Below, piece by piece: positions 36,434-45,686 of a DNA stretch of 64,000 nucleotides. Position 1 is the stretch's first letter. Each line of letters starts with the position of its first letter. The notes below the pieces were generated by a model that was not told the origin of the DNA, did no database searches, and was given only the letters and a program-made list of their open reading frames with translations. The translations under genes and the position numbers were made by a program. This DNA comes from Glaciecola sp947496235 (GTDB lineage: Bacteria; Pseudomonadota; Gammaproteobacteria; Enterobacterales; Alteromonadaceae): positions 107,043 through 171,042 of the forward strand of contig NZ_JBLWFH010000009.1 of NCBI RefSeq assembly GCF_050306235.1. Direction: 5' to 3'.

Positions 36434-36896
36434 AGAAACGCGTCTAAAGCGTTGTAAATCCTGTGTTTACGGGCTAGTTGCAACGCTTTTCCATTCACCT
36501 TTGTGGGCGCAAGAGAAAACAAATTCTCTTTCATCTACAAGCACCTTCATCAGCATTTTTCTGTCGCTTTTATTTGTAATCGCCATAATTTTTGCCATGG
36601 CCTACTTAATGCGTCGATTTAATGTCACTCAAGCTGGAAATGGTCAAATGCGCGTCGTTGCGAGTTTGGTCGCAGGCACTAAAGAAAAAGTCATGGTTAT
36701 CGAAGTTGGTGATGAACAGCACTTGCTGGGCGTAACCGCACATAATATCAACCACCTTGCCAAACTTGAGAAGCCGCTGACCAATACAAAAGCTGGTCCC
36801 AATCAATTACCTATTGATGGAAAGCAAGGATTTCAACAAAAGTTGGTGCAAGCAATGGCGCAAACCATATCAGGGAAAGGAAAAAACGATGCGTAA
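36393..36896 (+). CDS. fliO: Flagellar biosynthesis protein FliO
   Basis: FliO helps assemble the FliP ring of the export gate. The 167-residue product has an N-terminal signal-like stretch (SCVYGLVATLFHSPLWA), one strong membrane segment (about 52-72, FISIFLSLLFVIAIIFAMAY) and the cytoplasmic FliO domain with RVVASLVAGTKEKVMVIEVG and EQHLLGVTAHNINHL. No other start codon is available between the ATG at 36393 and the hydrophobic stretch, so the 41-base overlap with fliN is retained. Confidence 0.88.
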   Translation: MLLVKSKELKNSNRETRLKRCKSCVYGLVATLFHSPLWAQEKTNSLSSTSTFISIFLSLLFVIAIIFAMAYLMRRFNVTQAGNGQMRVVASLVAGTKEKVMVIEVGDEQHLLGVTAHNINHLAKLEKPLTNTKAGPNQLPIDGKQGFQQKLVQAMAQTISGKGKNDA

Positions 36897-37650
36897 GTTA
36901 ATCTGGATAATGGTAGTTGTGGGTTCTTGTTGTTTCATGCCAGACGCTCTCGCGCAACAAGGGCCTGGAATTCCGGCGGTTACCGTCACGACAAATGCAG
37001 ACGGGTCTCAAGATTATTCTATGACCTTGCAAGCGTTGTTTATTATGACTGCGCTGAGTTTGATTCCTGCATTTGTGATGCTAATGACGTCTTTTACCCG
37101 CATCATTGTGGTGTTATCAATATTGCGTCAAGCCATTGGCTTGCAGCAATCACCATCGAATCAAATTTTAATTGGTGTAAGTTTATTTTTGAGCATGTTT
37201 ATTATGGCGCCTGTGTTTGATGAGATTAACGCGTCGGCTTTACAGCCTTATTTAGAAGAAACTATTACGTCTAAACAAGCATTCGAGAATGCCAAAGAAC
37301 CCATGCGTCAATTTATGTTAAGTCAGACCCGCATTTCAGATTTGGAAACTTTTGTCAGAATCGGCGGTTATGAAGGTCAGTTTGACGAACCTGAGCAAGT
37401 GCCATTAACTGTATTGATTCCTGCTTTTGTGACTAGCGAGCTGAAAACCGCCTTTCAAATTGGATTTATGTTGTTTATACCGTTTTTGATACTGGATTTA
37501 GTTGTAGCCTCAATACTTATGGCAATGGGTATGATGATGTTGTCCCCAATGATTGTGTCGCTACCCTTTAAACTAATGTTATTTGTATTAGTAGATGGTT
37601 GGAACCTTATTTTTGGAACCTTAGCGAATAGTTTTGGAATGGGAGTCTAA
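36889..37650 (+). CDS. fliP: Flagellar export gate protein FliP
   Basis: FliP forms the core pentamer of the FliPQR export channel. With ATG at 36889 it has 253 residues, a signal peptide (MRKLIWIMVVVGSCCFMPDA-LAQ) and the conserved membrane regions SLIPAFVMLMTSFTRIIVVL, LRQAIGLQQSPSNQILIGV and LLDGW-like LVDGWNLIFGTLANSF. The frame opens earlier, at 36814 within fliO, but GGGAAAGGA sits before 36889 and that start gives the signal peptide. It overlaps fliO by 8 bases. Confidence 0.96.
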   Translation: MRKLIWIMVVVGSCCFMPDALAQQGPGIPAVTVTTNADGSQDYSMTLQALFIMTALSLIPAFVMLMTSFTRIIVVLSILRQAIGLQQSPSNQILIGVSLFLSMFIMAPVFDEINASALQPYLEETITSKQAFENAKEPMRQFMLSQTRISDLETFVRIGGYEGQFDEPEQVPLTVLIPAFVTSELKTAFQIGFMLFIPFLILDLVVASILMAMGMMMLSPMIVSLPFKLMLFVLVDGWNLIFGTLANSFGMGV

Positions 37651-37652
37651 CC

Positions 37653-37922
37653 ATGAGTCCAGAAGCCTTTGTTGACATAATGCGCGATGCTATGTTCACC
37701 ATCATTATTATTACAAGTGCTATCATAGTGCCTGGTTTGTTAGTGGGATTAGTTGTCGCGGTTTTCCAAGCGGCAACCTCAATCAATGAACAAACCATGA
37801 GTTTTCTACCACGTTTATTAATCACCTTACTTGCTCTGAGCTTTTTGGGTAATTGGTTGGTTACTAAGATGATGGATTTTACCAATAACTTAGTGCTTAG
37901 CATTCCTTCAGTGGTCGGTTAA
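37653..37922 (+). CDS. fliQ: Flagellar export gate protein FliQ
   Basis: FliQ wraps the FliP5-R1 core in the export gate. The 89-residue protein has two membrane helices separated by the conserved VFQAATSINEQTMSFLPRLL loop, typical of FliQ/SctS. It lies 2 bases after fliP. Confidence 0.96.
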   Translation: MSPEAFVDIMRDAMFTIIIITSAIIVPGLLVGLVVAVFQAATSINEQTMSFLPRLLITLLALSFLGNWLVTKMMDFTNNLVLSIPSVVG

Positions 37923-37928
37923 TCGAAA

Positions 37929-38705
37929 ATGGAAATACTGAGCAGCACCATCATGGGTTTTATAGCTGATTATATGCTGTCATTTATGCGTATAAGCGGT
38001 TTATTTGTGGCCATGGCTGGTATTAGCGCTCGAACTATTCCCACTCCTGTTCGTAACTTACTTGCTATTGTAATTACTATAATGGTGTTACCAGTATTAC
38101 CGCCAGTACCGGTGCAAGAAATTGTCAGTGTAGGCACCTTTGTTGAGGTGATTAAGCAACTGGTAATAGGCATTGGTATTGGTTTTATCTCAATGATGGT
38201 TATCAATACCTTTGTGTTGGCGGGACAAATCATCGCTATGCAAACAGGTTTAGGCTTTGCATCTATAGTGGATCCAATAAACGGTATCAACGTGCCAGCA
38301 GTAGGTCAGTTTTATTTGGTACTGGCGACTTTGATTTTTTGGACCGTGGATGGTCATCTTATGATGATTCAAATGATCGTTCTAAGTTTTGACGCTTTCC
38401 CGGTTGGAGAAGGCTGGTGGACACCAGACCAATTTAAGCAGATAGCACAGTGGGCAGGCTGGATGTTTATTTCAGCGGTAACCATAGCTTTGGCGCCAAT
38501 AGTGTCGTTATTAATTGTGAATTTAGCTTTTGGCGTAATGACTAAAGCGGCTCCTCAACTCAATATTTTCAGTATTGGTTTCGCAATTGCACAAATTATG
38601 GGGCTGATTATTATTTGGATAACCTTGGGTAACCAAGCTTTGCACTTTGAACAACAGTGGTTGCGCGCACAAGATATGATGTGCCAACTACTGCTAACTT
38701 GTTAG
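37929..38705 (+). CDS. fliR: Flagellar export gate protein FliR
   Basis: FliR completes the FliPQR gate. The 258-residue protein is polytopic, with MRISGLFVAMAGISARTIPT near the N-terminus, GLGFASIVDPINGINVPAVG near residue 105 and the C-terminal hydrophobic hairpin typical of FliR/SctT. It starts 6 bases after fliQ and ends 10 bases before flhB. Confidence 0.95.
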   Translation: MEILSSTIMGFIADYMLSFMRISGLFVAMAGISARTIPTPVRNLLAIVITIMVLPVLPPVPVQEIVSVGTFVEVIKQLVIGIGIGFISMMVINTFVLAGQIIAMQTGLGFASIVDPINGINVPAVGQFYLVLATLIFWTVDGHLMMIQMIVLSFDAFPVGEGWWTPDQFKQIAQWAGWMFISAVTIALAPIVSLLIVNLAFGVMTKAAPQLNIFSIGFAIAQIMGLIIIWITLGNQALHFEQQWLRAQDMMCQLLLTC

Positions 38706-38715
38706 GAATAATAAG

Positions 38716-39849
38716 ATGGCAGAAAATAGTTCAGCTCAGGAAAAAACAGAAGAACCCACACCCAAAAAACTCAAGGACGCCCGAGAGAAAGGGCAGATTG
38801 CGCGATCCAAAGAACTGGCTACGACTTTGGTACTTATTTTTAGCTCATTTGCGTTGTTATCTGTTGGCAGTTTAATTGCCAGCGCTATGTATGGGATCAC
38901 ACAAAGGTCATTCACCTTATCCAGAGATGAAACCTACGATTTAAAACATATGTTTCAAATTTTGGAAATGTCAGTGCTTGAAAGCGCTACACCTCTAATC
39001 CTATTTATGATTATTGCTATGGTAGGTGGGGTTTACGGCTCCATCGCCTTAGGCGGTTATAATTTTACTTGGTCTTCAGCTGCGCCTAAAGCTAGTCGAT
39101 TATCCCCGATTCAAGGTTTTAAACGGATGTTTGGTAAAGATGCCATCGTCGAATTATTAAAAGCCATTGGTAAGGTTTCCGTTATTGTTGGTATGGCACT
39201 GTTAGCTTTGAACATCTTTAAAGATGAAGCGTTACATCTTGACATTGAGTTGTACCCATTAAATTTGTTCCACGCTTTAGATATGATTGAATGGGCATTT
39301 TTGTTGTTGTGTTGCGGCATGATTCCCATTGCATTAATTGACGTGCCTTACCAGCGCCATAAGCATAACAAAGAATTAAAAATGACCTTGCAAGAGGTTA
39401 AAGACGAACGTAAAAATGCAGAAGGTGATCCTGCGGTTAAAAGTCGCGTTCGAAGGTTGCAGTACCAGTCAGCGGCTAATCGAATGATGCAAGAAGTTCC
39501 TAATGCAGACGTCATCATCACCAACCCGACGCATTATTCAATAGCGGTACAGTATGATCAGCAAGGTGAAAGAGCGCCAGTAGTGGTAGCAAAAGGTGTC
39601 GACGAATTGGCGTTCCATATTCGTAAGATCGCGACAGCCCACGAGGTTCCTATCGTTGAATCACCGGCATTAGCGCGTGCTATATATTATGCGACCGAAG
39701 TAAATCATGAAGTACCACAAAAGTTATTTATGGCGGTAGCGCAAGTATTAGCTTATGTATATCAATTAAAAGCATTCAAATCTGGTAAGGGCAAACGCCC
39801 CAAACCGCTGAAGAAAGATCTACCAATCCCTCCAGAACTCAGAAGATAA
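38716..39849 (+). CDS. flhB: Flagellar export switch protein FlhB
   Basis: FlhB controls the switch from rod/hook to filament export. The 377-residue protein has the N-terminal EKTEEPTPKKLKDAREKGQI signature, four membrane segments and the autocleavage site NPTH (VIITNPTHYSIAVQY) near residue 270. The C-terminus is basic and Pro-containing (KKDLPIPPELRR). Its stop codon directly abuts the left arm of the large inverted repeat. Confidence 0.96.
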   Translation: MAENSSAQEKTEEPTPKKLKDAREKGQIARSKELATTLVLIFSSFALLSVGSLIASAMYGITQRSFTLSRDETYDLKHMFQILEMSVLESATPLILFMIIAMVGGVYGSIALGGYNFTWSSAAPKASRLSPIQGFKRMFGKDAIVELLKAIGKVSVIVGMALLALNIFKDEALHLDIELYPLNLFHALDMIEWAFLLLCCGMIPIALIDVPYQRHKHNKELKMTLQEVKDERKNAEGDPAVKSRVRRLQYQSAANRMMQEVPNADVIITNPTHYSIAVQYDQQGERAPVVVAKGVDELAFHIRKIATAHEVPIVESPALARAIYYATEVNHEVPQKLFMAVAQVLAYVYQLKAFKSGKGKRPKPLKKDLPIPPELRR

Positions 39850-40060
39850 AAAAAAAATAATGGAGCCGTAGTACAAACAATGGAGTCGTAGTTCATTCTC
39901 ACTCCACCCCCGTAAAATAAAAGGTCTACCACCAACTTCAAGTTTAAACAATGGAATCGTAGTTCATTAATTTTAGCGTAAGTGACAGTAATATAAAAAA
40001 TTCTGTATTAAGAATGAACTACGGCTCCATTGTTTGTACTACGGCTCCATTATTTTTTTT
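39850..40060. repeat. Large 50-bp-arm inverted repeat between flhB and flhA
   Basis: The left arm (39850-39899) and right arm (40011-40060) are reverse complements over 50 bases with one difference (39886 T opposite 40024 G, a G-U pair in RNA). The left arm begins with an A run directly after the flhB stop and the right arm ends in a T run, so the structure could act as a very long terminator hairpin or RNase III substrate. The core AATGGAGYCGTAGT occurs twice in each arm with 20-base period, and a third direct copy (AATGGAATCGTAGT) lies in the loop at 39950-39963. No ORF is present. It may be a MITE-like or lineage-specific repeat. Confidence 0.9.
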
Positions 40061-40075
40061 AAGTATTGTTTCTGG

Positions 40076-40092
40076 TTGGCACGTTAGTTGAA
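40076..40092 (+). promoter_or_regulatory. Candidate sigma54 promoter for flhA
   Basis: TTGGCACGTTAGTTGAA has a perfect -24 half (TTGGCACG) and correct spacing, but the -12 element reads TTGAA instead of TTGCA. It lies 41 bases upstream of flhA and just after the large inverted repeat. flhA often heads its own sigma54 operon in polar flagellates. Confidence 0.55.
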
Positions 40093-40133
40093 GTACAACG
40101 AATATTCGGAGTGAGAAGTCAAAATTTTGTTGT

Positions 40134-42233
40134 ATGCAATTAACTAATGTTTTTCAAAACGTCAATACCAATTCAATAAAACAGTTTACCAGTGGCTTAG
40201 GTGCCCCTATCGTTGTACTCGCACTGATGGGGATGGTTATTCTTCCCATGCCTTCGTTTCTTCTGGATATACTGTTTAGCTTCAACATAGCTTTGTCTCT
40301 AATCATCATTCTTGTTTGTGTATTCACACAGCGTCCAATTGATTTTGGTATTTTCCCTTTAGTCTTACTCGTCGCAACCGTCCTAAGACTAGCGCTCAAC
40401 GTTGCATCTACTCGAATTGTTTTAATAGAAGGGCATGACGGTGGAGATGCAGCGGGTAAGGTGATTCAAGCTTTCGGTGAGGTTGTGATCGGCGGAAATT
40501 ACGTAGTGGGTATAGTTGTATTTACCATTCTTCTGATTATTAACTTCAAAGTAGTAACGGAAGGTGCGGGCCGAATCTCTGAAGTAAGTGCGCGATTTAC
40601 ACTTGATGCTATGCCAGGTAAACAAATGGCCATAGACGCAGATTTGAACGCAGGTTATATCGATCAAGATGAAGCTCGAAAAAGACGCGAAGAAATAACC
40701 TCAGAGGCTGATTTTTATGGTTCCATGGACGGTGCGTCAAAATTTGTAAAAGGCGACGCGATCGCTGGTTTATTTATCATGTTGATTAACATAGTCGGCG
40801 GTTTGTTTATCGGCATGTATCAACATGATCTAAGCTTCAGTAACGCCATGGAAGTATACACCGTCCTTACCATTGGAGATGGCTTGGTCGCACAAATTCC
40901 TTCTTTGCTGCTATCAGTTGCCACCGCCATAATTGTGACGCGCGAAAACGATACCCAAGAAATGGGAGATGAAATTCGTGAACAACTGGCGAATAAAAAG
41001 GCGCTTTATATTACGTCGGCAATTCTATTTGTAATGGGCATAGTGCCAGGTATGCCACACCTTGCATTTTTGTCTTTCTCCGCAGCAGTTGGTGGATATG
41101 CCTTCTACCGTGAATGGAGTCGTAAAAAGCTAGAAGAGCAAGAAAGTCAATCAAAACAGTTACCCGAAGCTACAACCTCTGCGCCAGAAATTAAAGACTT
41201 GAGCTGGGATGACGTACAACCAGTAGATTGCATTGGTCTTGAGGTGGGCTATAGGTTGATTCCATTAGTCGACAAATCCCAAGGCGGTGAATTACTTAAT
41301 CGTATTAAAGGCGTGCGCAAAAAATTATCCCAAGAGTTAGGCTTTCTCGTTCCCGCGGTACATATACGAGACAACCTTGACTTTACCCCTAGTAGTTACG
41401 CTATTTCGATGCTAGGTGTCACTGTTGGTGATGCTGAAATAAGCCATGATTGCGAATTGGCCATTAATCCTGGACAAGTTTTTGGCACCTTGGAAGGTAC
41501 ACCGACAAAAGATCCTGCATTTGGTTTAGATGCAGTTTGGATCAAGCCGAGTCAGCGCGAACATGCCCAAACACTTGGATACACTGTAGTAGACGCAGCT
41601 ACTGTTATCGCAACACATTTAAGTCAGTTATTAACCACACAAGCACATCAATTATTAGGCTATGAAGAAGTACAGCAACTACTTGATATGTTAGAGAAAA
41701 CTCATCCGAAATTAGTTGAAGGTTTGGTGCCAGATATTTTGCCATTAAGTACCGTGGTAAAAGTTCTTCAAACCCTCTTGTTTGAAGGCGTACCTATTCG
41801 TGATATGCGTACCATAGTTCAAACTCTTTGCGAGTATGGGCCTAAGAGCCAAGATCCCGAAGTATTAGTGTCTGCACTGCGCATTTCACTGAAAAAATTA
41901 ATTGTGCAAGAAATCAATAACGGTGGTCAGGAAATTCCCGTTATCACGCTTGCTCCAGAGCTGGAACAGATGTTGCATAAGTCACTTCAAGCTGGTGGCG
42001 AAGATGGTGCTGGCATTGAGCCTGGATTAGCTGAAAAGCTACAGAATTCGCTAGTTGAGGCGACTCAACAGCAAGAAATGGCTGGAGAACCCGCTGTATT
42101 ATTGACGTCAGGTATTTTACGCCCTGTACTCGCTAGGTTCTTCAAACAATCGGTTTCTGGTTTACATGTATTGTCATATCAGGAAATACCGGATGACAAA
42201 CAAATAAAAATAGTATCGTCGGTAGGTCAATAA
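40134..42233 (+). CDS. flhA: Flagellar export protein FlhA
   Basis: FlhA forms the nonameric export-gate ring and is the major energy-coupling and substrate-docking component. The 699-residue protein has eight N-terminal membrane segments (about 25-325) with the family motif FPLVLLVATVLRLALNVAST and the cytoplasmic FHIPEP loop region FTLDAMPGKQMAIDADLNAG. The C-terminal docking domains follow (about 370-699). Length is normal. It is preceded by the large inverted repeat rather than following flhB closely. Confidence 0.96.
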   Translation: MQLTNVFQNVNTNSIKQFTSGLGAPIVVLALMGMVILPMPSFLLDILFSFNIALSLIIILVCVFTQRPIDFGIFPLVLLVATVLRLALNVASTRIVLIEGHDGGDAAGKVIQAFGEVVIGGNYVVGIVVFTILLIINFKVVTEGAGRISEVSARFTLDAMPGKQMAIDADLNAGYIDQDEARKRREEITSEADFYGSMDGASKFVKGDAIAGLFIMLINIVGGLFIGMYQHDLSFSNAMEVYTVLTIGDGLVAQIPSLLLSVATAIIVTRENDTQEMGDEIREQLANKKALYITSAILFVMGIVPGMPHLAFLSFSAAVGGYAFYREWSRKKLEEQESQSKQLPEATTSAPEIKDLSWDDVQPVDCIGLEVGYRLIPLVDKSQGGELLNRIKGVRKKLSQELGFLVPAVHIRDNLDFTPSSYAISMLGVTVGDAEISHDCELAINPGQVFGTLEGTPTKDPAFGLDAVWIKPSQREHAQTLGYTVVDAATVIATHLSQLLTTQAHQLLGYEEVQQLLDMLEKTHPKLVEGLVPDILPLSTVVKVLQTLLFEGVPIRDMRTIVQTLCEYGPKSQDPEVLVSALRISLKKLIVQEINNGGQEIPVITLAPELEQMLHKSLQAGGEDGAGIEPGLAEKLQNSLVEATQQQEMAGEPAVLLTSGILRPVLARFFKQSVSGLHVLSYQEIPDDKQIKIVSSVGQ

Positions 42234-42265
42234 AGTGACAGAGCTGCTGAAAAAGAGAGGAAGAT

Positions 42266-43657
42266 ATGAAAATTAGACGTTTTTTTGGCAAAGATATGCG
42301 GGAAGCTCTCAATAAAGTGAAAGAAGAGTTAGGCGGTGATGCCGTTATCATGTCGAATAAAAAAACAGCACAAGGAGTAGAGTTAGTTGCAGCAGTAGAC
42401 CCTACTAGTCATACACCAGATCCAGTGCCCGCCAAAAAGCCGTCTAAAACGACTTTACGCGAAGTTATTGGTGAAGACGACAGTGACAGTCTGCAAGCGC
42501 TTTTGCAGCGAAGTGCTGAAATTGCTAAAGAAAACCTTAATTCAGCCCAGGCTAATAATAGCCAAATACGGGAAACTACGTCTTACAACGCTAATACAAA
42601 CTCTCAGCAGCAGATTAGTCATCAAAAAAAACGAGCAGATGAGAGTATGATTCGATCTCCTGCGTTTACCGATGATCTTAATCTAAATGACACTCAAGCA
42701 GCGAGTTTAACACCTCCACCAAGTGTGTTAGAACCTGAGCAGTTAGATAGTATTCGAGCTGAACTTGAATCCATTAAAAATGTGCTTAAATTCCAAGTGT
42801 CAGAACTTTCTGAAGAACGCAAAAAACGCAATAACCCTGTGCATCATTATCTAAAAGAACAGCTAACCGGTATGGGAATTAGCCAGCGTTTATGTCAACA
42901 ATTTATTGACTTTATGCCGCATAAAATAGATGAAAAGCAAGGTTGGAAATACCTACTAAACCTCTTATCTAATCGAATTGTAGTTGGCGGAAACGATATT
43001 CTGGGGAAAGCCGGAGTTGTCGCTTTAGTGGGACCAACAGGGACTGGCAAAACAACTACCTTAGCTAAACTTGCAGCGAAATACGCACAAAAATACGGTC
43101 CTGACCAAGTTGCTCTGGTGACAATCGACACCTATAGGATTGCTGCTTACGAACAACTTGCAACTTATGGCCGCATCATTGGCTGTTCGGTTAAAAAAGC
43201 GCAAAACGCTGAAGAGTTAAATCAAATTTTATATCAAATGCGCAATAAAAAATTGGTGTTAATAGATACGGCTGGTTTCAGTCAGCGAGATGCTAGACTT
43301 ATTGAACAGTTGAATGAGTATGAAAACGGCTTATCTGTTGATATCAAAAAATATTTAGTGTTACCAGCGGCTTCTCAATATCGAGTTCTGAACGAAACAG
43401 TAAAGACCTACAACAACATTGATCTTACTGGATGTATCTTTAGCAAATTAGATGAATGTTACAGCCTTGGAGAAGCATTAAGCGTAATCATTGAAAATGA
43501 TCTATCATTAAGCTATGTTACCGACGGTCAACGCGTCCCGGAAGACATCAAGTTAGCTGATTCAGGGAACCTTACTCTGGTCGCAGCAAAACTATACAAG
43601 AAGTATGGATTGTCACAACAGCCTAATGATTCAGTAGCGATAGCTGGTGGGTTATGA
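42266..43657 (+). CDS. flhF: Flagellar SRP-like GTPase FlhF
   Basis: FlhF is the GTPase that marks the cell pole for flagellum assembly and, with FlhG, sets flagellar number. The 463-residue protein has an N-terminal basic region (MKIRRFFGKDMREALNKVKE), a variable Gln/Ser-rich B domain, and the SRP NG domain with P-loop GPTGTGKTTTLAKLAAKY near residue 255, VALVTIDTYRIAAYEQL and VLIDTAGFSQRD. Its stop overlaps the flhG start (ATGA). Confidence 0.95.
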   Translation: MKIRRFFGKDMREALNKVKEELGGDAVIMSNKKTAQGVELVAAVDPTSHTPDPVPAKKPSKTTLREVIGEDDSDSLQALLQRSAEIAKENLNSAQANNSQIRETTSYNANTNSQQQISHQKKRADESMIRSPAFTDDLNLNDTQAASLTPPPSVLEPEQLDSIRAELESIKNVLKFQVSELSEERKKRNNPVHHYLKEQLTGMGISQRLCQQFIDFMPHKIDEKQGWKYLLNLLSNRIVVGGNDILGKAGVVALVGPTGTGKTTTLAKLAAKYAQKYGPDQVALVTIDTYRIAAYEQLATYGRIIGCSVKKAQNAEELNQILYQMRNKKLVLIDTAGFSQRDARLIEQLNEYENGLSVDIKKYLVLPAASQYRVLNETVKTYNNIDLTGCIFSKLDECYSLGEALSVIIENDLSLSYVTDGQRVPEDIKLADSGNLTLVAAKLYKKYGLSQQPNDSVAIAGGL

Positions 43658-44505
43658 TGGAAGATCAAGCGAGTAGCTTAAGAAAGATGAATCAGTCCAA
43701 ACAAATTAAAGTAGTGGCAGTAACGGGTGGAAAAGGCGGCGTTGGCAAAACCAACCTCACTCTTAACCTTGCAATTGCATCTGCCAAACTAGGCCAGCGA
43801 GTCATGGTCCTTGATGCCGATTTAGGTCTTGCAAACGTTGACGTTATGTTAGGTCTACGCGTTCAGCGAAATCTATCTCATGTGCTTTCAGGGGACTGTA
43901 CTCTCGATGAAGTCCTAGTGAATGGCCCTCATGGTATCAAAATAGCCCCTGCGACCTCTGGTACTAAAAACATGGCAGAGCTAGATCCGCGAGAACATGC
44001 TGGCTTAATTCGAGCATTTGGAGAACTTAAAACCCCTATTGATATGTTGTTAGTGGATACCGCCGCGGGCATTTCAGATATGGTGGTGAGTTTCTCAAGG
44101 GCCTCACAAGAAGTCATCATAGTAGTATGCGACGAACCAACATCGTTAACAGATGCTTATGCCTTAATCAAAATTCTAAATCGCGAACATGGCGTCTTTA
44201 AGTTTAAAGTGGTCGCGAACATGGTGCGTTCAGAGCGTGAAGGTCAGGATTTATTTTCCAAACTTTCAAAAGTAACAGGACGCTTTTTAGATGTAGCTAT
44301 GGAGTTGGTCGGCATTATTCCTTTCGATGAAAATGTCAGAAAAGCAATCAGGAAGCAAACAGCAGTAGTCGATGCTTATCCATCAACACCTGCTTCTAAA
44401 GCGATAAATCAGCTAGCAAGTCGTGTTAATTCTTGGCCAATACCCAAACAAGCGGGCGGACACCTAGAGTTTTTCTTGGAAAATCTTGTGTCTTTGCATG
44501 AGTAG
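43654..44505 (+). CDS. flhG: MinD-like flagellar number regulator FlhG/FleN
   Basis: FlhG is a MinD/ParA-type ATPase that restrains flagellar number by acting on FlhF and on FlrA/FleQ. The 283-residue protein has a deviant Walker A (GGKGGVGKTNLTLNLA) near residue 27, VLDADLGLANVDVMLGLRV, and a Walker B-like DMLLVDTAAGISDMV. It sits between flhF and fliA as usual. Confidence 0.94.
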   Translation: MMEDQASSLRKMNQSKQIKVVAVTGGKGGVGKTNLTLNLAIASAKLGQRVMVLDADLGLANVDVMLGLRVQRNLSHVLSGDCTLDEVLVNGPHGIKIAPATSGTKNMAELDPREHAGLIRAFGELKTPIDMLLVDTAAGISDMVVSFSRASQEVIIVVCDEPTSLTDAYALIKILNREHGVFKFKVVANMVRSEREGQDLFSKLSKVTGRFLDVAMELVGIIPFDENVRKAIRKQTAVVDAYPSTPASKAINQLASRVNSWPIPKQAGGHLEFFLENLVSLHE

Positions 44506-44515
44506 GTAAGCAAAA

Positions 44516-45241
44516 GTGAGTAACAAAGTGACAGTATATCAACAGCAAATAGACAAAAATCAGCTTGTCGAAAGACACGCGCCGCTCGTTAAACGCATTG
44601 CCCATCACCTTATGGCAAGATTACCAGCAAGCGTTTTGGTCGACGATCTCATTCAGTCGGGCATGATAGGCCTTTTGGAAGCAGCAAGAAACTTTGATGG
44701 TACCAAGGGGGCTAGTTTTGAAACTTTCGCAGGCATTCGCATCCGAGGTGCCATGCTGGATGAAATCCGTAAAGGCGATTGGACACCAAGATCTGTGCAT
44801 AAAAATTCTAGATCTATTACTGAAGCCATTAATGAAGTGGAAAGTGAAACAGGCAGAGATGCCAGAGATACAGAAGTTGCTGCCAAACTTCAAGTATCGC
44901 TAAACGACTATCATCAGATGCTAAATGAAGTAAATGCTGGAAAATTAGTCGGAATCGAAGATTTGGGTGTCTCCGAAGACGTGCTTACAAACGAAGAAAA
45001 CAAAGGAAATGACATACCTTTTCAAGAAATGATGCAAGGATCATTTCAGAAAGCGCTCGCGCGGGCGATAACAACATTACCAGAGCGAGAAGCTATCGTA
45101 CTTTCTTTGTATTATGACGAAGAGTTAAATTTACGTGAAATTGGTGAAGTGCTTGAGGTTAGCGAATCGCGAGTGAGTCAAATTCACAGTCAAGCAATGC
45201 TGAAGTTAAAAGCAAAGATGCAGTCTTGGCGTGCTGAGTAA
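44516..45241 (+). CDS. fliA: Flagellar sigma factor FliA (sigma28)
   Basis: FliA directs RNA polymerase to late flagellar and chemotaxis genes. The 241-residue protein has region 2 (LVKRIAHHLMARLPASVLVD then DLIQSGMIGLLEAARNFD), region 3 (RGAMLDEIRKGDWTPRSVH) and region 4 (LPEREAIVLSLYYDEELNLR then EIGEVLEVSESRVSQIHSQA). The start is GTG at 44516 with AGGTAAG upstream. No flgM anti-sigma gene lies in this window. Confidence 0.95.
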   Translation: MSNKVTVYQQQIDKNQLVERHAPLVKRIAHHLMARLPASVLVDDLIQSGMIGLLEAARNFDGTKGASFETFAGIRIRGAMLDEIRKGDWTPRSVHKNSRSITEAINEVESETGRDARDTEVAAKLQVSLNDYHQMLNEVNAGKLVGIEDLGVSEDVLTNEENKGNDIPFQEMMQGSFQKALARAITTLPEREAIVLSLYYDEELNLREIGEVLEVSESRVSQIHSQAMLKLKAKMQSWRAE

Positions 45242-45278
45242 CAAATAGTAATTAATATTTTCCATACTGGAGGTAGTT

Positions 45279-45662
45279 TTGGATAAGAATATGAAGATAC
45301 TGGTTGTTGATGATTTCTCAACAATGCGGCGTATCATTAAAAACCTGCTTAAAGATCTTGGGTTTACAAATATCCAAGAAGCTGATGATGGTAATACGGC
45401 GTTGCCGATGCTACAGCAAGGTGACTTTAACTTTGTCGTAACGGATTGGAACATGCCTGGCATGCAGGGTATTGATTTGTTACGTGCAATCCGCTCAAAC
45501 GATAAACTCAAGCATCTACCTGTACTCATGGTTACGGCTGAAGCTAAGAAAGAGCAGATTGTTGCAGCTGCGCAAGCTGGCGTAAATGGATATGTAGTTA
45601 AGCCTTTTACAGCAGCTACGCTGAAAGAGAAACTAGACAAGATTTTTGAACGTCTGGGCTAA
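45279..45662 (+). CDS. cheY: Chemotaxis response regulator CheY
   Basis: CheY carries the phosphoryl signal from CheA to FliM. The 127-residue receiver domain has MDKNMKILVVDDFSTMRRII, the phospho-acceptor Asp in VVTDWNMPG near residue 57, MVTAEAKKE and the K of YVVKPFTA. The start is TTG at 45279: GGAGG lies 5 bases before it, whereas the next in-frame ATG (45291) would be 17 bases away. Confidence 0.95.
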   Translation: MDKNMKILVVDDFSTMRRIIKNLLKDLGFTNIQEADDGNTALPMLQQGDFNFVVTDWNMPGMQGIDLLRAIRSNDKLKHLPVLMVTAEAKKEQIVAAAQAGVNGYVVKPFTAATLKEKLDKIFERLG

Positions 45663-45686
45663 AACGAACAATAGAGGTTAGGCCTA

